Below are positions 43,847 to 53,545 of a stretch of DNA of 64,000 nucleotides, piece after piece; positions within the stretch are counted from its first letter, which is position 1; the number at the start of each line of letters is the position of its first letter. The stretch is from positions 1 through 64,000 of the forward strand of contig CAZYAZ010000023.1 in the NCBI GenBank assembly GCA_964646205.1, in the 5' to 3' direction. Made by a program: the position numbers and the translations under genes. The notes beneath the pieces are model-generated. The model was given only the letters and a program-made list of their open reading frames with translations. It made no database searches and was not told the origin of the DNA. Source of the DNA: UBA8437 sp964646205. Lineage in GTDB: Bacteria; Planctomycetota; Planctomycetia; Planctomycetales; Planctomycetaceae.

Positions 43847-45343
43847 ATGTCCCGAACTCAGCAAGGCCCCACGGCCCTGCATTTTGTCGCAATCGTGCTG
43901 ACAATTGCGACGGTGATGCTGATCGCTGCGGCGTTTCTGTTCTACCGCGAGGGGCAAGAAATGCGCCACGCGGTGGCCAGGGCCGAATCGGAACGCGAGG
44001 AACTGGCCCAGCAAGTTCGCGACCAGGATGACCGCATCGGATTGCTGAAAGATGTTCTGGGGTACAGTCAGGCCGACGTAGGTCAGACTGACGACAACGA
44101 TCCGTCGACCGTGGTCGGTGCCGTTCGAACCGACATCAAGCGGTCGCTTGGTCCGTCGTCGCCGGCCCACTCGGTTTCTGTCCGCGAGGCCGTGGGTCGC
44201 CTGGCCAGCCAGAGAGACAATCTGACAATTGAAAGGGACGCGCTTGTCGATTCGAAATCGACCCTGTTGGCCAACTACCGGGCGTTAGAACGAGTCTGGA
44301 AGGCGGTTCTGAAGCCGGAGCGTGACGCGAGGCTGACTGCCGAGCGGGAGTTGAAGTCGAATGTTCGTGCACGAGAAGAGGTTGTGGCGGACAAGGAGCG
44401 TGAAATCTCTGAGTTGCGAGACGTTGCCTCCGAACAGCGAGACCGGATAGCCGAACTCCAGGAAGCACTCGAAAAAAATGACAAGTTGATGGTGCAAAAA
44501 GCGGCGTTGCACCGTTCGACGGTTCGTCGTCTGAATCGGTCCTTGCAGAAACGAGACTCTCATCGTTTCGAACGGTCCGACGGCAAGATCACGATGGTCG
44601 ACGACTCCGGACGCCTGGTCTGGGTGGACCTGGGGTCGGCTGACCGTCTGCGACCCGGTATTCGGTTCAGTGTTTTTGATAAGAGTGCGGCCCAGGTCGG
44701 TGGCAGTCGCAAGGGGCTTAAGGGGGTGATTGAAGTCTCACGGGTGACCGGGGCTCATCGGGCCCAGGCGCGAGTGATTGAACGGGATCGGTTGAATCCC
44801 TTGCTTGGTGGGGACCTCGTGTATTCGCCAATCTGGTCGGTTGGCCACGCCGAACGATTTGCATTGATCGGGCTTGTGGATCTCAATGACGACGGACGAA
44901 GTGATATCGAAGGGTTGCGGCGTTACGTACAGGAATCTGGTTCGAAAGTCGCCGTTTGGGTGGACGACTCGGGGAACCGCAACGGCGGTGCAGTTGATAT
45001 GTCGGTCAAATACCTGGTTGTGGGAAAAACGCCGACCCCCGATTCGGCCCGAAATGACGCGCAACGAGTCGCTTACAATCGGTTGATTGGTCACCTGACG
45101 GAAATGCGGGAGGAGGCTTACGATCATGGCGTCCGGGTGATCCGGCTCAACGATTTTCTCGCGTACATCGGATACACCAACGGGCTGGGAACTGGTGTTT
45201 CGGTTACGAGAGAACCGCGGCCGGCAACACGGCCTGGCAAGACATCTGCTTTGAAACGGTCGCCCCGGAGTGCACCGCCTGGTGTCAGTGGCCGGTTTCG
45301 CAAGCCGCGTGGCACGAAGCCCACGGATGGACCGTCGCGTTGA
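43847..45343 (+). CDS. membrane-anchored coiled-coil protein with C-terminal BRCT-like segment
   Basis: From ATG 43847 (GGAGGG upstream) the 498-residue protein has a membrane helix (about residues 11-33), then long coiled coils (about 38-70 and 115-230, with EREISELRD-type heptads). Residues about 250-340 form a beta-rich part. A later segment, IEGLRRYVQESGSKVAVWVDD with KYLVVGKTPTP and VIRLNDFLAYIGY, resembles a BRCT fold. The C-terminus is Arg/Pro-rich. I do not recognise a named family. It may be an envelope structural or tethering protein. It is likely alone in its transcript. Confidence 0.75.
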   Translation: MSRTQQGPTALHFVAIVLTIATVMLIAAAFLFYREGQEMRHAVARAESEREELAQQVRDQDDRIGLLKDVLGYSQADVGQTDDNDPSTVVGAVRTDIKRSLGPSSPAHSVSVREAVGRLASQRDNLTIERDALVDSKSTLLANYRALERVWKAVLKPERDARLTAERELKSNVRAREEVVADKEREISELRDVASEQRDRIAELQEALEKNDKLMVQKAALHRSTVRRLNRSLQKRDSHRFERSDGKITMVDDSGRLVWVDLGSADRLRPGIRFSVFDKSAAQVGGSRKGLKGVIEVSRVTGAHRAQARVIERDRLNPLLGGDLVYSPIWSVGHAERFALIGLVDLNDDGRSDIEGLRRYVQESGSKVAVWVDDSGNRNGGAVDMSVKYLVVGKTPTPDSARNDAQRVAYNRLIGHLTEMREEAYDHGVRVIRLNDFLAYIGYTNGLGTGVSVTREPRPATRPGKTSALKRSPRSAPPGVSGRFRKPRGTKPTDGPSR

Positions 45344-45536
45344 CGCCGCACTGCCTGTTGTGGGCAAGAATGGTGTCCGGGGTGGTGCGTGGAAGCGGCG
45401 AACTCGGTGTGTGTTGCTCCGATTGCAACGCGAGTGTTTACATCGAGTCGGTGATCTGGCTAGTCTCTGTTTGCATGGCAACCGCCGACAGCCGGTGTTG
45501 CCAAACAAATGACTCAGTAAATTTGGGAGGCTGGCG

Positions 45537-46550
45537 ATGAGTGTTTCACTCTGGGCTCTTGTGGTCGTATTTGTCGTGCTGGGCCTCGCACTGATGTTCA
45601 TGATTTTTGGCGTTGTTTCTGGAATCAAAAATGTTCGAGGACCGTTGGCCGCAGGAGTGTTTGGGGTCCTGCTGGGTTGGGCGGCTTTTTATGCGGGTGT
45701 CACCTTGACCGGTCAGCAAATAGAAATGGCGGTGGCAGGATTTGAAGGTGAAACAGTTCAGTTGCCGTCCGAAGAGAACAACGAGGGAGGCGGGCAGCCA
45801 GGTGGTGGCATGCCGGGTATGGGCGGTGGCGGCATGCCGGGAATGGGCGGTGGTGGCATGCCGGGTATGGGCGGTGGTGGCAGGCCGGGAGGCGGAGGTG
45901 GAGGCGGAGGTGGCTTTGGTGGTGGTGGTGGCCGTGGCCCCTCGTCGCGGCGTGGCTTGACCACTTTGGTCAGCAAACTGAATGTGTTGACCGACGACAT
46001 TACGCTGAAGATTTCTGACACGCAGGCGAAGGAAATCGGATCCGTTCTGGTGAAGGCTGGTGGTCGCGAGAAAATGACGGATGAGCAGGCCAAGGAGACA
46101 CTCGAAGCGGTCCAGGCTGTTTTGAATGACGGCCAGAAGGCAACTCTCGAGCGGATTTCACTCCCGCGACGTCGACGGAGCGGTGGATTTGGTGGCGGTC
46201 GCGGCGGGCAGCAGTCGCAGGACGGGAATCCATTTGCGGAGGAAGAGAATCACAAGTCGTTGGTGGCGTTGTTGAAGCGACATGGTGTGGAGCCACCGAA
46301 AATCGAAGTCAAGAAGGCTGCTGCCAGCGATGCTGGGCGAGGAGCCTCCGGCGAAGGACAGGCCGGTTCCGGCGGTAATATTGTCGAGCGAATTTTCAGC
46401 CGACTCGACAAGGATGGTGACAAGGCCCTTTCAAAGGACGAGGTTCCCGATGCGTGGAAGTCCCGTTTTGACGGGATCGATACGAACAAGGACGGGAAGT
46501 GTGATTTGAAAGAGTTTACCGCGGCCCGCCAGGCCGGCAGGGACGGGTAA
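45537..46550 (+). CDS. membrane protein with Gly-Met repeats and two EF-hands
   Basis: The 337-residue product has two N-terminal membrane helices (residues about 6-28 and 38-56), then a Gly-rich stretch with MPGMGGGG repeats, a helical region (about 138-190), another Gly/Arg-rich linker and two C-terminal EF-hand loops: DKDGDKALSKDE (from 291) and DTNKDGKCDLKE (from 315). EF-hands bind calcium; paired EF-hands are common in exported planctomycete proteins. The adaptor at 50149 has the same kind of EF-hand pair, which hints at a shared system. Function unknown. Confidence 0.85.
   Translation: MSVSLWALVVVFVVLGLALMFMIFGVVSGIKNVRGPLAAGVFGVLLGWAAFYAGVTLTGQQIEMAVAGFEGETVQLPSEENNEGGGQPGGGMPGMGGGGMPGMGGGGMPGMGGGGRPGGGGGGGGGFGGGGGRGPSSRRGLTTLVSKLNVLTDDITLKISDTQAKEIGSVLVKAGGREKMTDEQAKETLEAVQAVLNDGQKATLERISLPRRRRSGGFGGGRGGQQSQDGNPFAEEENHKSLVALLKRHGVEPPKIEVKKAAASDAGRGASGEGQAGSGGNIVERIFSRLDKDGDKALSKDEVPDAWKSRFDGIDTNKDGKCDLKEFTAARQAGRDG
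45810..45881. repeat. 24-base tandem repeat coding MPGMGGGG
   Basis: Three units of 24 bases (ATGCCGGGTATGGGCGGTGG plus TGGC with single-base changes) lie end to end and code for three MPGMGGGG blocks in the EF-hand protein at 45537-46550. Confidence 0.9.
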
Positions 46551-46753
46551 CGCGGCCTTGCTCCGGCGGTCGGAATTTTTTGGCCGCTCGCTAAACACCG
46601 GCAGCAAATGCAGTTGCGTCGATGGTGTTCAAGTTGGGCTGACGCGCGTGTCGAAGAGAAAAGTGGTGGATCGTACGTTAGCGATCCCGCTGGCACGTGG
46701 GGTTATGCCAGCTCGGGCCAGGATGTGTCCAGCGACTGCAAGGGTGGGCAAGG

Positions 46754-49700
46754 ATGCCGGTTACCAGGCAAAATGCGATCGTGTTTGGACTGTTGCTTGT
46801 GAGTGCCGTTGGCGTGGGGTGTCAGCGAGCGTACTACTACAAACAGGCCGATGAAGAGGCCGCGGCGTTGATCGCCGAGAAATCGGATGATCCGCGTTGG
46901 TCCGCAGACGATTTCGACGTTCGGATTGATCCTCGCAGTCGTTTTGCCACTCATATTGACCCGGTCCGGCCGCCGATGCCTCCGGACGATCCAAAGTCGA
47001 ACGAATTGATGGAATCGGTCGCGGGGATGGCGGGGTACGCGGACTGGGGCGCGAATGGCATGGCCGATGTCCGGGAGAATCCGGAATGGCGGAGTCAGCT
47101 CAAGCAGTACATGGAGGTTGGTGATGACGGCCGAATTCAGATGGATCTGGAAGGTGCGGTTCGGATGGCGATGATCCACTCGCCCGATTACCAACGCACG
47201 ATCGAGACGTTGTATCTCTCGGCGTTGGACGTCAGCACGGAACGGTTCCGGTTTGATGTGCAGTTCTACGGTGGCAACGACACCGGATTCACCCACCGTG
47301 GAGACCAGAATTTCGGTGGTGAAAGCAACACCTTGACCAATGGGAATTCACTGCGGATGCAACGACGGTTGGCGACTGCCGGCCAGATCGTCGTTAATTT
47401 TGCGAATGAATTCACCTGGCAGTTTGCGGGGGGTGACACGACCAACCCCGCGTCGTTGTTGGGGTTCGCTGTTACGCAGCCGTTGTTGCGCGGTGGTGGT
47501 CGCGTGGTGGGGTTAGAACAATTGACGCGGGCCGAGCGGACGTTGCTCGGCAACATGAGGGCGTTTCAGCGTTACCGGAAGGGGTTCTATACGGACCTGG
47601 CAATTGGCAGTCGTGGCAGTACGGGCGGGCCGCGTCGTAGTGGTGGGTTCTTTGGTGGTACGGGGTTGACCGGTTTCTCGGGGCAGGGGTCGGGTGGTTT
47701 TGGCGGTGTCGGTTCGGCAAGTGGTTTTGGTGGGTTCTTTGGTGGTGGTGGCGGTGGCGGTGGTGGGGCAGGTGGTGGCGGAGCGGTGGCAGGCGTTGCG
47801 GGTGGTGGAGCCGGAAACGTTGGGGGCTACATTGGCCTGTTGCAGTCACTGCAGCAACTTCGCAATGCCCAGGACAACCTCGCCCTGCAACAGCGAACAC
47901 TGGCATTGCTGCAGGCGTTGCAAGAAGCGGGGCAGATCGGTGTCGACCAGGTGTTGAGCTTTGAGCAAAGTATCGAGACTGGCAAAGCCAACATGCTGCA
48001 GAGTACGAACGGCTACCGAGCGACCGTCGAAAACTTTGTGATGGAAAACTTCGGGTTGCCGGCGACGGTTGAAATTGACTTGGACGACACTGTGATCCAA
48101 CCGTTTCAGTTCATCGATCCTCGGGTGACGGCCGTCGAAAATGCGGTGGCGGAATTGATTGCGGCATTCGGCGGGATCGAGAGTCCCACTGAAGACCAGT
48201 TGAAGCGGACGGCCTCGCACGCGAAAAAACTCCACGGCGACATCGTCAGTTTGATGGACCTGGTCGCGGGTGATCTCGCTGCATTGAAGGCGAAAGTCCC
48301 CGAACGGGAAGCTGGAATGGCGGACGCGGGGAAGAAACAGTTTGCCGCAGATCGGTCACTGCTCGTTGCGGACTTGAAACGGCTGCGAGCCGAGCACGAC
48401 AAGGCGAGGATGAGTCTTGCGGCCATCACAAAACGGCTCGCGGCGAAGGCGGACGAAAATGGAAGGCGAGATATCGTTGCTGACTTGATTGCCGTGAACG
48501 CGTCGCTGGCAGGTTCGGTTGGAGAGTTGGCCCTGGTGCAAGCGGGGGCCCGGCTTGAAGCGATCACGTTGGACCAGCGAGTTGAACTCGAACCCGAGGA
48601 CGCGCTGGAAATAGCAAGGGCGTTTCGCTTGGACTGGATGAACGCCCGGGCGTCTTTGGTGGATGGCTGGCGGCTTGTCGAATTCAATGCGAATGCACTT
48701 GAGTCGGACGTCAGCATTACGTTTAGCGGAGACCTGAAAGGTGACCAGACCAACCCGCTGGAAATGAGCGGTGCCAAGGGGTCGCTCAGGGCAGGGCTCC
48801 AGTTCGACGCACCTCTCACGCGATTGCTGGAGCGGAATAACTTCCGGCAGCAATTGATCAACTACGAACAGTCGCGTCGCGGAATGATCACCTACGAGGA
48901 CGGAATCTTCCAGGGGTTTCGGTTGGCGTTGCGCACCTTGGCGCAACGAGAGCAGAACCTCGAGATTCAGCGACGGGCGGTCAAGATTGCCATTCGCCGT
49001 GTTGACCAAACTCGCCAGATGCTGACCAAGCCTCCCGCCCCGGGGCAACCGGCGTTGTTGAGCCCGACGGCCACGCAGGACCTGTTGTCAGCGTTGGCTG
49101 CGTTGCGAGAATCACAGAATAACTTCATGAGTGTGTGGCTGGCCTATTACTCGGGCCGGATGACATTGATGAGAGATCTGGGCGTGATGCGGATCGATGA
49201 CAAGGGGCTTTGGATTGACGAATCGTTGGAGAAAGCGCTGGAAGAAGCGAGAAAACATCCCTCGGCTCTACCACCTGCGGTTCCGGAAGCCTGGTTGAAA
49301 CAGGCTGAAGATGGGATGGAATCCGTGCGACTTGTTCCCCAGGAGACACCGCAACAAGTGGTTGAAGATGATGACTCCGCCAATGCGGGGATTCCTGATT
49401 TCCTTCGCGGTGGTTCAGGCATTGTGTTGCAGCGTCCAGCTTTTCTGGAACAGATGAAGAGTAAGAAAAAGCTCCGAAAACCGGCTTTCCTCGACAAGAT
49501 CGGTGAAGCGTTTCGTGGAATTCGAAAAGCGTCTCGGGACGTGCCGGTATCGGAAGAGGCGGATGAATCACGAGAGATTGAGCGTTTCGATACCGGCACA
49601 AGGCCGGTGAAGCCTCGCGTGGCAGAAACTCGACCTGCAGTGAAACCGGCCGCAGAAAAGGCAGTCGAGGTGCCACCGATTTCCATGCGGGTGCGACTTC

Positions 49701-49849
49701 CAAAATATCGGCAAACGTCAGTTCCAGAGGCTGTCGTCGTGCCGCCGGTGTCGACTTTGGAGGTTCCGCCAACCTCTTATCGTCGGCCACGGTCTGCGAA
49801 ACCGGCACAGCCTGACGACGCGGCATTTCAACTGCCGCGGATCCGATAA
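46754..49849 (+). CDS. TolC-like outer-membrane lipoprotein with Gly-rich insert
   Basis: I chose ATG 46754. The 1031-residue product has a lipoprotein signal (VSAVGVGC near residue 23) and the layout of an outer-membrane efflux protein: N-terminal SPDYQRTIETLYLSALDV, a membrane/strand section GNSLRMQRRLATAGQIVV and GFAVTQPLLRGGG, and long coiled-coil helices. A Gly-rich insert lies at residues about 290-358. A large C-terminal extension (about 850-1031) is charged and Pro-rich. At twice the usual TolC length (about 450 residues), it is unusual. It heads a plus-strand set with adaptor and MacB-type permease and should form the outer channel of an export pump. Confidence 0.85.
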   Translation: MPVTRQNAIVFGLLLVSAVGVGCQRAYYYKQADEEAAALIAEKSDDPRWSADDFDVRIDPRSRFATHIDPVRPPMPPDDPKSNELMESVAGMAGYADWGANGMADVRENPEWRSQLKQYMEVGDDGRIQMDLEGAVRMAMIHSPDYQRTIETLYLSALDVSTERFRFDVQFYGGNDTGFTHRGDQNFGGESNTLTNGNSLRMQRRLATAGQIVVNFANEFTWQFAGGDTTNPASLLGFAVTQPLLRGGGRVVGLEQLTRAERTLLGNMRAFQRYRKGFYTDLAIGSRGSTGGPRRSGGFFGGTGLTGFSGQGSGGFGGVGSASGFGGFFGGGGGGGGGAGGGGAVAGVAGGGAGNVGGYIGLLQSLQQLRNAQDNLALQQRTLALLQALQEAGQIGVDQVLSFEQSIETGKANMLQSTNGYRATVENFVMENFGLPATVEIDLDDTVIQPFQFIDPRVTAVENAVAELIAAFGGIESPTEDQLKRTASHAKKLHGDIVSLMDLVAGDLAALKAKVPEREAGMADAGKKQFAADRSLLVADLKRLRAEHDKARMSLAAITKRLAAKADENGRRDIVADLIAVNASLAGSVGELALVQAGARLEAITLDQRVELEPEDALEIARAFRLDWMNARASLVDGWRLVEFNANALESDVSITFSGDLKGDQTNPLEMSGAKGSLRAGLQFDAPLTRLLERNNFRQQLINYEQSRRGMITYEDGIFQGFRLALRTLAQREQNLEIQRRAVKIAIRRVDQTRQMLTKPPAPGQPALLSPTATQDLLSALAALRESQNNFMSVWLAYYSGRMTLMRDLGVMRIDDKGLWIDESLEKALEEARKHPSALPPAVPEAWLKQAEDGMESVRLVPQETPQQVVEDDDSANAGIPDFLRGGSGIVLQRPAFLEQMKSKKKLRKPAFLDKIGEAFRGIRKASRDVPVSEEADESREIERFDTGTRPVKPRVAETRPAVKPAAEKAVEVPPISMRVRLPKYRQTSVPEAVVVPPVSTLEVPPTSYRRPRSAKPAQPDDAAFQLPRIR

Positions 49850-50148
49850 ATCCGTCGTGGGTTTTATAGTGGGCGGTATCCGGGTTCGGTGCGAGTCAGG
49901 TTAAAACACGTTCCATCTGGCAACTGCGTTGTTTCCCATTGATTCGTTAATGCGAATCAGGACAATGGATCATCGAGGGAGTCGGATCCCCGAAAAATTG
50001 CCGTGTGCAGGGAAGAAAAAGGCGCTTGGTGGATCACACCGGTGTTTAATGGCGAAGCTTGGGCTGGGTTTTCTATGAACGGCCACGAGTTAGGCGTTGG
50101 ATAGGCTCGAGTTCCGGTTATCTCAACATTCGATCACAGGATTAAGTC
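49850..50148. other. intergenic region upstream of the adaptor gene
   Basis: This 299-base gap separates the TolC-like gene and the adaptor gene. It holds a hairpin at 49940-49959 (TGATTCG / CGAATCA, six-base loop) without a T-run, so it is not a clear terminator. No gene or RNA is recognised. It probably holds a promoter for the adaptor and permease. Confidence 0.5.
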
Positions 50149-52047
50149 ATGGCCACTACTTGGGAAACAGAAGATCAGCCAAGTCAGCCGATTCGGTCTC
50201 GACGTGGAGGCGGCAGTCGGATGTTACTGACATTTGTCGTTCTGCTTGGCGGACTGACTGTGGGCGGATGGTTGCTGGCCAGCAGTGTCACCGGAGGAGA
50301 ATCCGAAGACGTTGCTGATGCGAAAATGACTGTCTTTGTGACGAAGGGTCCGATCCAGGTCCGGGTCACCGAAGACGGTGAGGTCGAGAGTGCGAAGCCG
50401 GTGCTATTGAAATGCCTGGTCTCGGGAGGGTCGCAAATTCTTGAGATCGTACCGGATGGCACTCGGATCGTACCCAAGGGGGAACCCAAGCAGGATCCAA
50501 CGGATGTCGAGGTTGGGGATCAACTGGTCAAGCTGGACGATTCGAAAATCAAGGACGCATTGGACAAGCAGAAGATCACGGTCGGCAATGCCGAGACACA
50601 GTTGATCCAGGCAGAAAAGGATTTGGCTGTCGCAAAGATCTCCATCACCGAATACGAGCAAGGTACCTTCGTGCAGGAATTGCAGGGCCTGGATGCCGAG
50701 GTGACGATCGCGATGGAAAACCTCCGAGGCGTGCAGAACCAGTATGACTACACGCAGAAAATGTTTCGGAAGGGGTTCGTTACCAAGTTGCAGTTGGAAG
50801 CTGATGAGTTTGCCGTCAAAAGATCAAAACTCGAACTGCAACAGTCCGAAACGAAGCGGACGGTCCTCTTGAACTTTACGAAAGCGAAAATGCTGGAGGA
50901 TTTTCGTAGCAACGTCAAAACCGCGACACAGGGTGTTAAGCAGAAACAGAGTGCATTGGATCTTGAAAAGCGGGCGTTGGAGCGGATCGGTGAACAGTTT
51001 TCCAATTGTGTAATCGTCGCACCGCAGCCGGGCATGGTGGTTTACCATAATGAACGGAGCCGATATGGCAGGAGCCAAAATGCCCAGATCGAAGAGGGGG
51101 CAACTGTCAGAGAGCATCAGGCGATCGTGAAATTGCCCGATTTCACCAGGATGCAGGTTAAGGTCAATGTGCACGAATCAAAGGTGCAACAGGTAGCCGT
51201 TGGCGACAAGGCGCAACTGACAATCCAGGGTTTCAAGAATCCGTTGAACGGAATTGTGATCGAGATAGCTAACCAGCCGGAAACAACGAGTTGGTACCAG
51301 GCGAAAGTGAAAGAATATGCGACGATCGTAAAGATCGACGAAATTCCCGAAGGCATGGTCCCCGGGATGTCGGCGGAAGTGGTCATTGATGTGGAGCGCC
51401 GCGATGCCTTGTTTCGATTGCCTGTCGAGTCGGTGATCGAGATTGGTGGAAAATATTTCGCCTGGGGAAGTGGGGATGATGGATACACCCGAAAGGAAGT
51501 GACTGTCGCCAAGAGCCAGAAAGGCGACGATAGAGTCCTCTCGGACAACAAGTTTATTGGTGTGGAAAAAGGTGTGGACGTGGGGGATGAAATCGTGTTG
51601 AACCCCCGTGACGTCGTGCCCGAAGCGAAGGAACTGATCCAGAAAAATGAGGCCGCCGAGGCAGAGGCCAAGAAGAAGTCTCAGTCTGAAGATTCCAACT
51701 CAAGCGCCGGTATAACCGGCAAGGCTTCAGCATCGGCCCGCAAGGGAGCCGGGCCGCGGCCAACCGGAGCCAAGGGGCGGAAGGGCGGAGCAGCTGCGGT
51801 GAAAAAGAAGGGCGTTGGAAAAGGCCAGCAAAGCGGTAAGCGATCCGGGGCTGGCGGCGGCGTTAGCGGTTTCCTGAAACGACTGGACAAGGATGGGGAT
51901 GGCAAGGTTTCCAAGGCCGAGGTGGCGGAGATTCCTGGATTGAACTCCGCCTTCGACGGCGCTGACACCGATAAAGACGGGTTCCTGAACGCTGCCGAAT
52001 TCACCAAGATGTTGGCAGCCTTCAAGGCGGCTCGCGGCGGTCAGTAG
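50149..52047 (+). CDS. HlyD/MacA-type periplasmic adaptor with C-terminal EF-hands
   Basis: The 632-residue protein has an N-terminal membrane helix (residues about 24-44), a barrel-sandwich (lipoyl-like) half-motif around VRVTEDGEVESAKPV, a long coiled-coil hairpin (about 135-290), then the second half with VIVAPQPGMVVYHN and the beta-barrel around VKVNVHESKVQQVAVGD. A Lys/Ala-rich linker (about 505-575) leads to two EF-hand loops, DKDGDGKVSKAE (580) and DTDKDGFLNAAE (606). Adaptors join an inner-membrane pump to an outer-membrane channel. The EF-hand extension is not part of typical HlyD or MacA proteins. The permease gene follows 37 bases on. Confidence 0.88.
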   Translation: MATTWETEDQPSQPIRSRRGGGSRMLLTFVVLLGGLTVGGWLLASSVTGGESEDVADAKMTVFVTKGPIQVRVTEDGEVESAKPVLLKCLVSGGSQILEIVPDGTRIVPKGEPKQDPTDVEVGDQLVKLDDSKIKDALDKQKITVGNAETQLIQAEKDLAVAKISITEYEQGTFVQELQGLDAEVTIAMENLRGVQNQYDYTQKMFRKGFVTKLQLEADEFAVKRSKLELQQSETKRTVLLNFTKAKMLEDFRSNVKTATQGVKQKQSALDLEKRALERIGEQFSNCVIVAPQPGMVVYHNERSRYGRSQNAQIEEGATVREHQAIVKLPDFTRMQVKVNVHESKVQQVAVGDKAQLTIQGFKNPLNGIVIEIANQPETTSWYQAKVKEYATIVKIDEIPEGMVPGMSAEVVIDVERRDALFRLPVESVIEIGGKYFAWGSGDDGYTRKEVTVAKSQKGDDRVLSDNKFIGVEKGVDVGDEIVLNPRDVVPEAKELIQKNEAAEAEAKKKSQSEDSNSSAGITGKASASARKGAGPRPTGAKGRKGGAAAVKKKGVGKGQQSGKRSGAGGGVSGFLKRLDKDGDGKVSKAEVAEIPGLNSAFDGADTDKDGFLNAAEFTKMLAAFKAARGGQ

Positions 52048-52084
52048 GTCGTGACCGACCTGCTTGTTGATTGGAAATACGCCA

Positions 52085-53410
52085 ATGCATAAGGCTCTCA
52101 AGAGTCTCCGCCTGCATTTTTTGCGCAGTGTTCTGGCCGCCGTTGGGGTATTGATTGGTGTCACTGCTGTGATTTGGCTGGTCGCCCTGGGTGAGGGCGT
52201 CAGTTATCAGGCGCAGCAGTTGATCAAAGAATACGGTGCTACGAATATCATCATCCGGTCAAAGCCTCCCGCGGTGGCTGCTGAAACCGGGCGGGTGAAA
52301 ATCTACGGGCTGACTCGCCTTGATTTCGAACGCATCACTGCAAGGACCGGTGGTGCCAGTTCTCCGTTGGTGATCAACACGATCGACCGCGCGGTGCCGA
52401 TGCGCGAGATGTCGATGGAAGTGCGTTACTTCGATCGGACCTGCGATGTCCAGTTGCTGGGAGTCATGAAGGAATATCAGGAAATCAATCACCTGGAGAT
52501 TGATTACGGGCGATTCCTGAGCCGTGGCGATTCGGAGAACAAGGCGAACGTGGTCGTGTTGGCTTACGGAACCGCCAAGGACCTGTTTCCGTATGAAAAT
52601 CCGATCGGGAAAACGATCCGGTTGGACCAGGATTTTTATCGGATTGTTGGAGTGACCGGCAAGAAGCAGGATGCGGCGGCGATCGGCGACAGCATTTCGG
52701 GTCGGAGCTACAACAAGGATGTTTATATTCCACTTGAGACGTTTCGGTCACGCATCGGCGATCAGGTGCCGGTGTCAATTGAATCGTTCGAGAGCGAGTT
52801 GATCGAGATCAACCAGATCACGGTGACTGTGAACAACGTGGAACGTGTACCGGAAACGGCCGACCTGATTCGGGTTCTTCTTCGCGAATTGCACGACGAG
52901 AAAAATCCGGATTTTTCAATTACCGTTCCGATGGAACTGCTCAAGCAGGCTCGGACGACGCGAATGATGTTCAACATTTTGTTGGTGGTTATTGCCGGAA
53001 TCTCGTTGCTGGTCGGTGGCATCGGGATCATGAATATCATGCTGGCCACTGTGACCGAACGGACCCGGGAGATCGGTATTCGGCGGGCCCTTGGGGCCAC
53101 GCAGGGAGACATCCAGTTGCAGTTTCTTGCAGAGGCCTCTGTTCTGACCGGAATTGGAGGTGTTTTGGGCGTGGTGTGCGGGTTCATGTGTTATCCGGTT
53201 GTCGACGTCATCATGCCCGCGTTTGAGTGGTTTTCCCCCGACCTGTGGAACAGTCTTCCGGCCGAAATTCAAAACATCAAACCGCGGGTGGAAATGTGGT
53301 CGGTGGTGCTGGCGTTTATGATCTCCGTGGTTGTTGGAGTCACGTTTGGCTATCTTCCCGCAAAGCAGGCAGCGCAGCTGGACCCAATTGAAGCGCTGCG
53401 CCATGAATAG
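52085..53410 (+). CDS. MacB/FtsX-type ABC transporter permease
   Basis: Start at ATG 52085 (GGAAA upstream); a TTG at 52064 is also in frame. The 441-residue protein has the MacB/FtsX layout: first helix near the N-terminus (about residues 13-33, VLAAVGVLIGVTAVIWLV), a large periplasmic domain (MacB_PCD type), and three C-terminal helices with the conserved linker MNIMLATVTERTREIGIRRALG. It should move substrates through the channel with the adaptor. MacB proper carries its ATPase in the same chain; here the ATPase domain is absent and no ATPase gene lies next to it, so one must be supplied elsewhere. A hairpin without T-run lies downstream at 53508-53523. Confidence 0.88.
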   Translation: MHKALKSLRLHFLRSVLAAVGVLIGVTAVIWLVALGEGVSYQAQQLIKEYGATNIIIRSKPPAVAAETGRVKIYGLTRLDFERITARTGGASSPLVINTIDRAVPMREMSMEVRYFDRTCDVQLLGVMKEYQEINHLEIDYGRFLSRGDSENKANVVVLAYGTAKDLFPYENPIGKTIRLDQDFYRIVGVTGKKQDAAAIGDSISGRSYNKDVYIPLETFRSRIGDQVPVSIESFESELIEINQITVTVNNVERVPETADLIRVLLRELHDEKNPDFSITVPMELLKQARTTRMMFNILLVVIAGISLLVGGIGIMNIMLATVTERTREIGIRRALGATQGDIQLQFLAEASVLTGIGGVLGVVCGFMCYPVVDVIMPAFEWFSPDLWNSLPAEIQNIKPRVEMWSVVLAFMISVVVGVTFGYLPAKQAAQLDPIEALRHE

Positions 53411-53545
53411 AGCTTGGCCAACCTCGGCGGCGGTGCTGGAAATGGCGGGCTGATGTCGGGACGCCGGGGTGTTGTCACGAGCATGGCCGGTCCGGGGATT
53501 TGACTGCGGCTTCCTAAGAAGCCCCCGAGACGGCGTGTTGCCTGG

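Noticed and set aside
45340..45540. Small Cys-containing frame and in-frame read-through after the TGA at 45341-45343 as a second selenocysteine case
   Set aside because: The read-through gives 35 codons without any domain and no suitable hairpin was seen; the 66-codon frame lacks a clear ribosome site.
53508..53523. Hairpin GGCTTC-CTAA-GAAGCC between convergent genes as a terminator
   Set aside because: No T-run on either side and only six pairs; kept as a weak possibility only.
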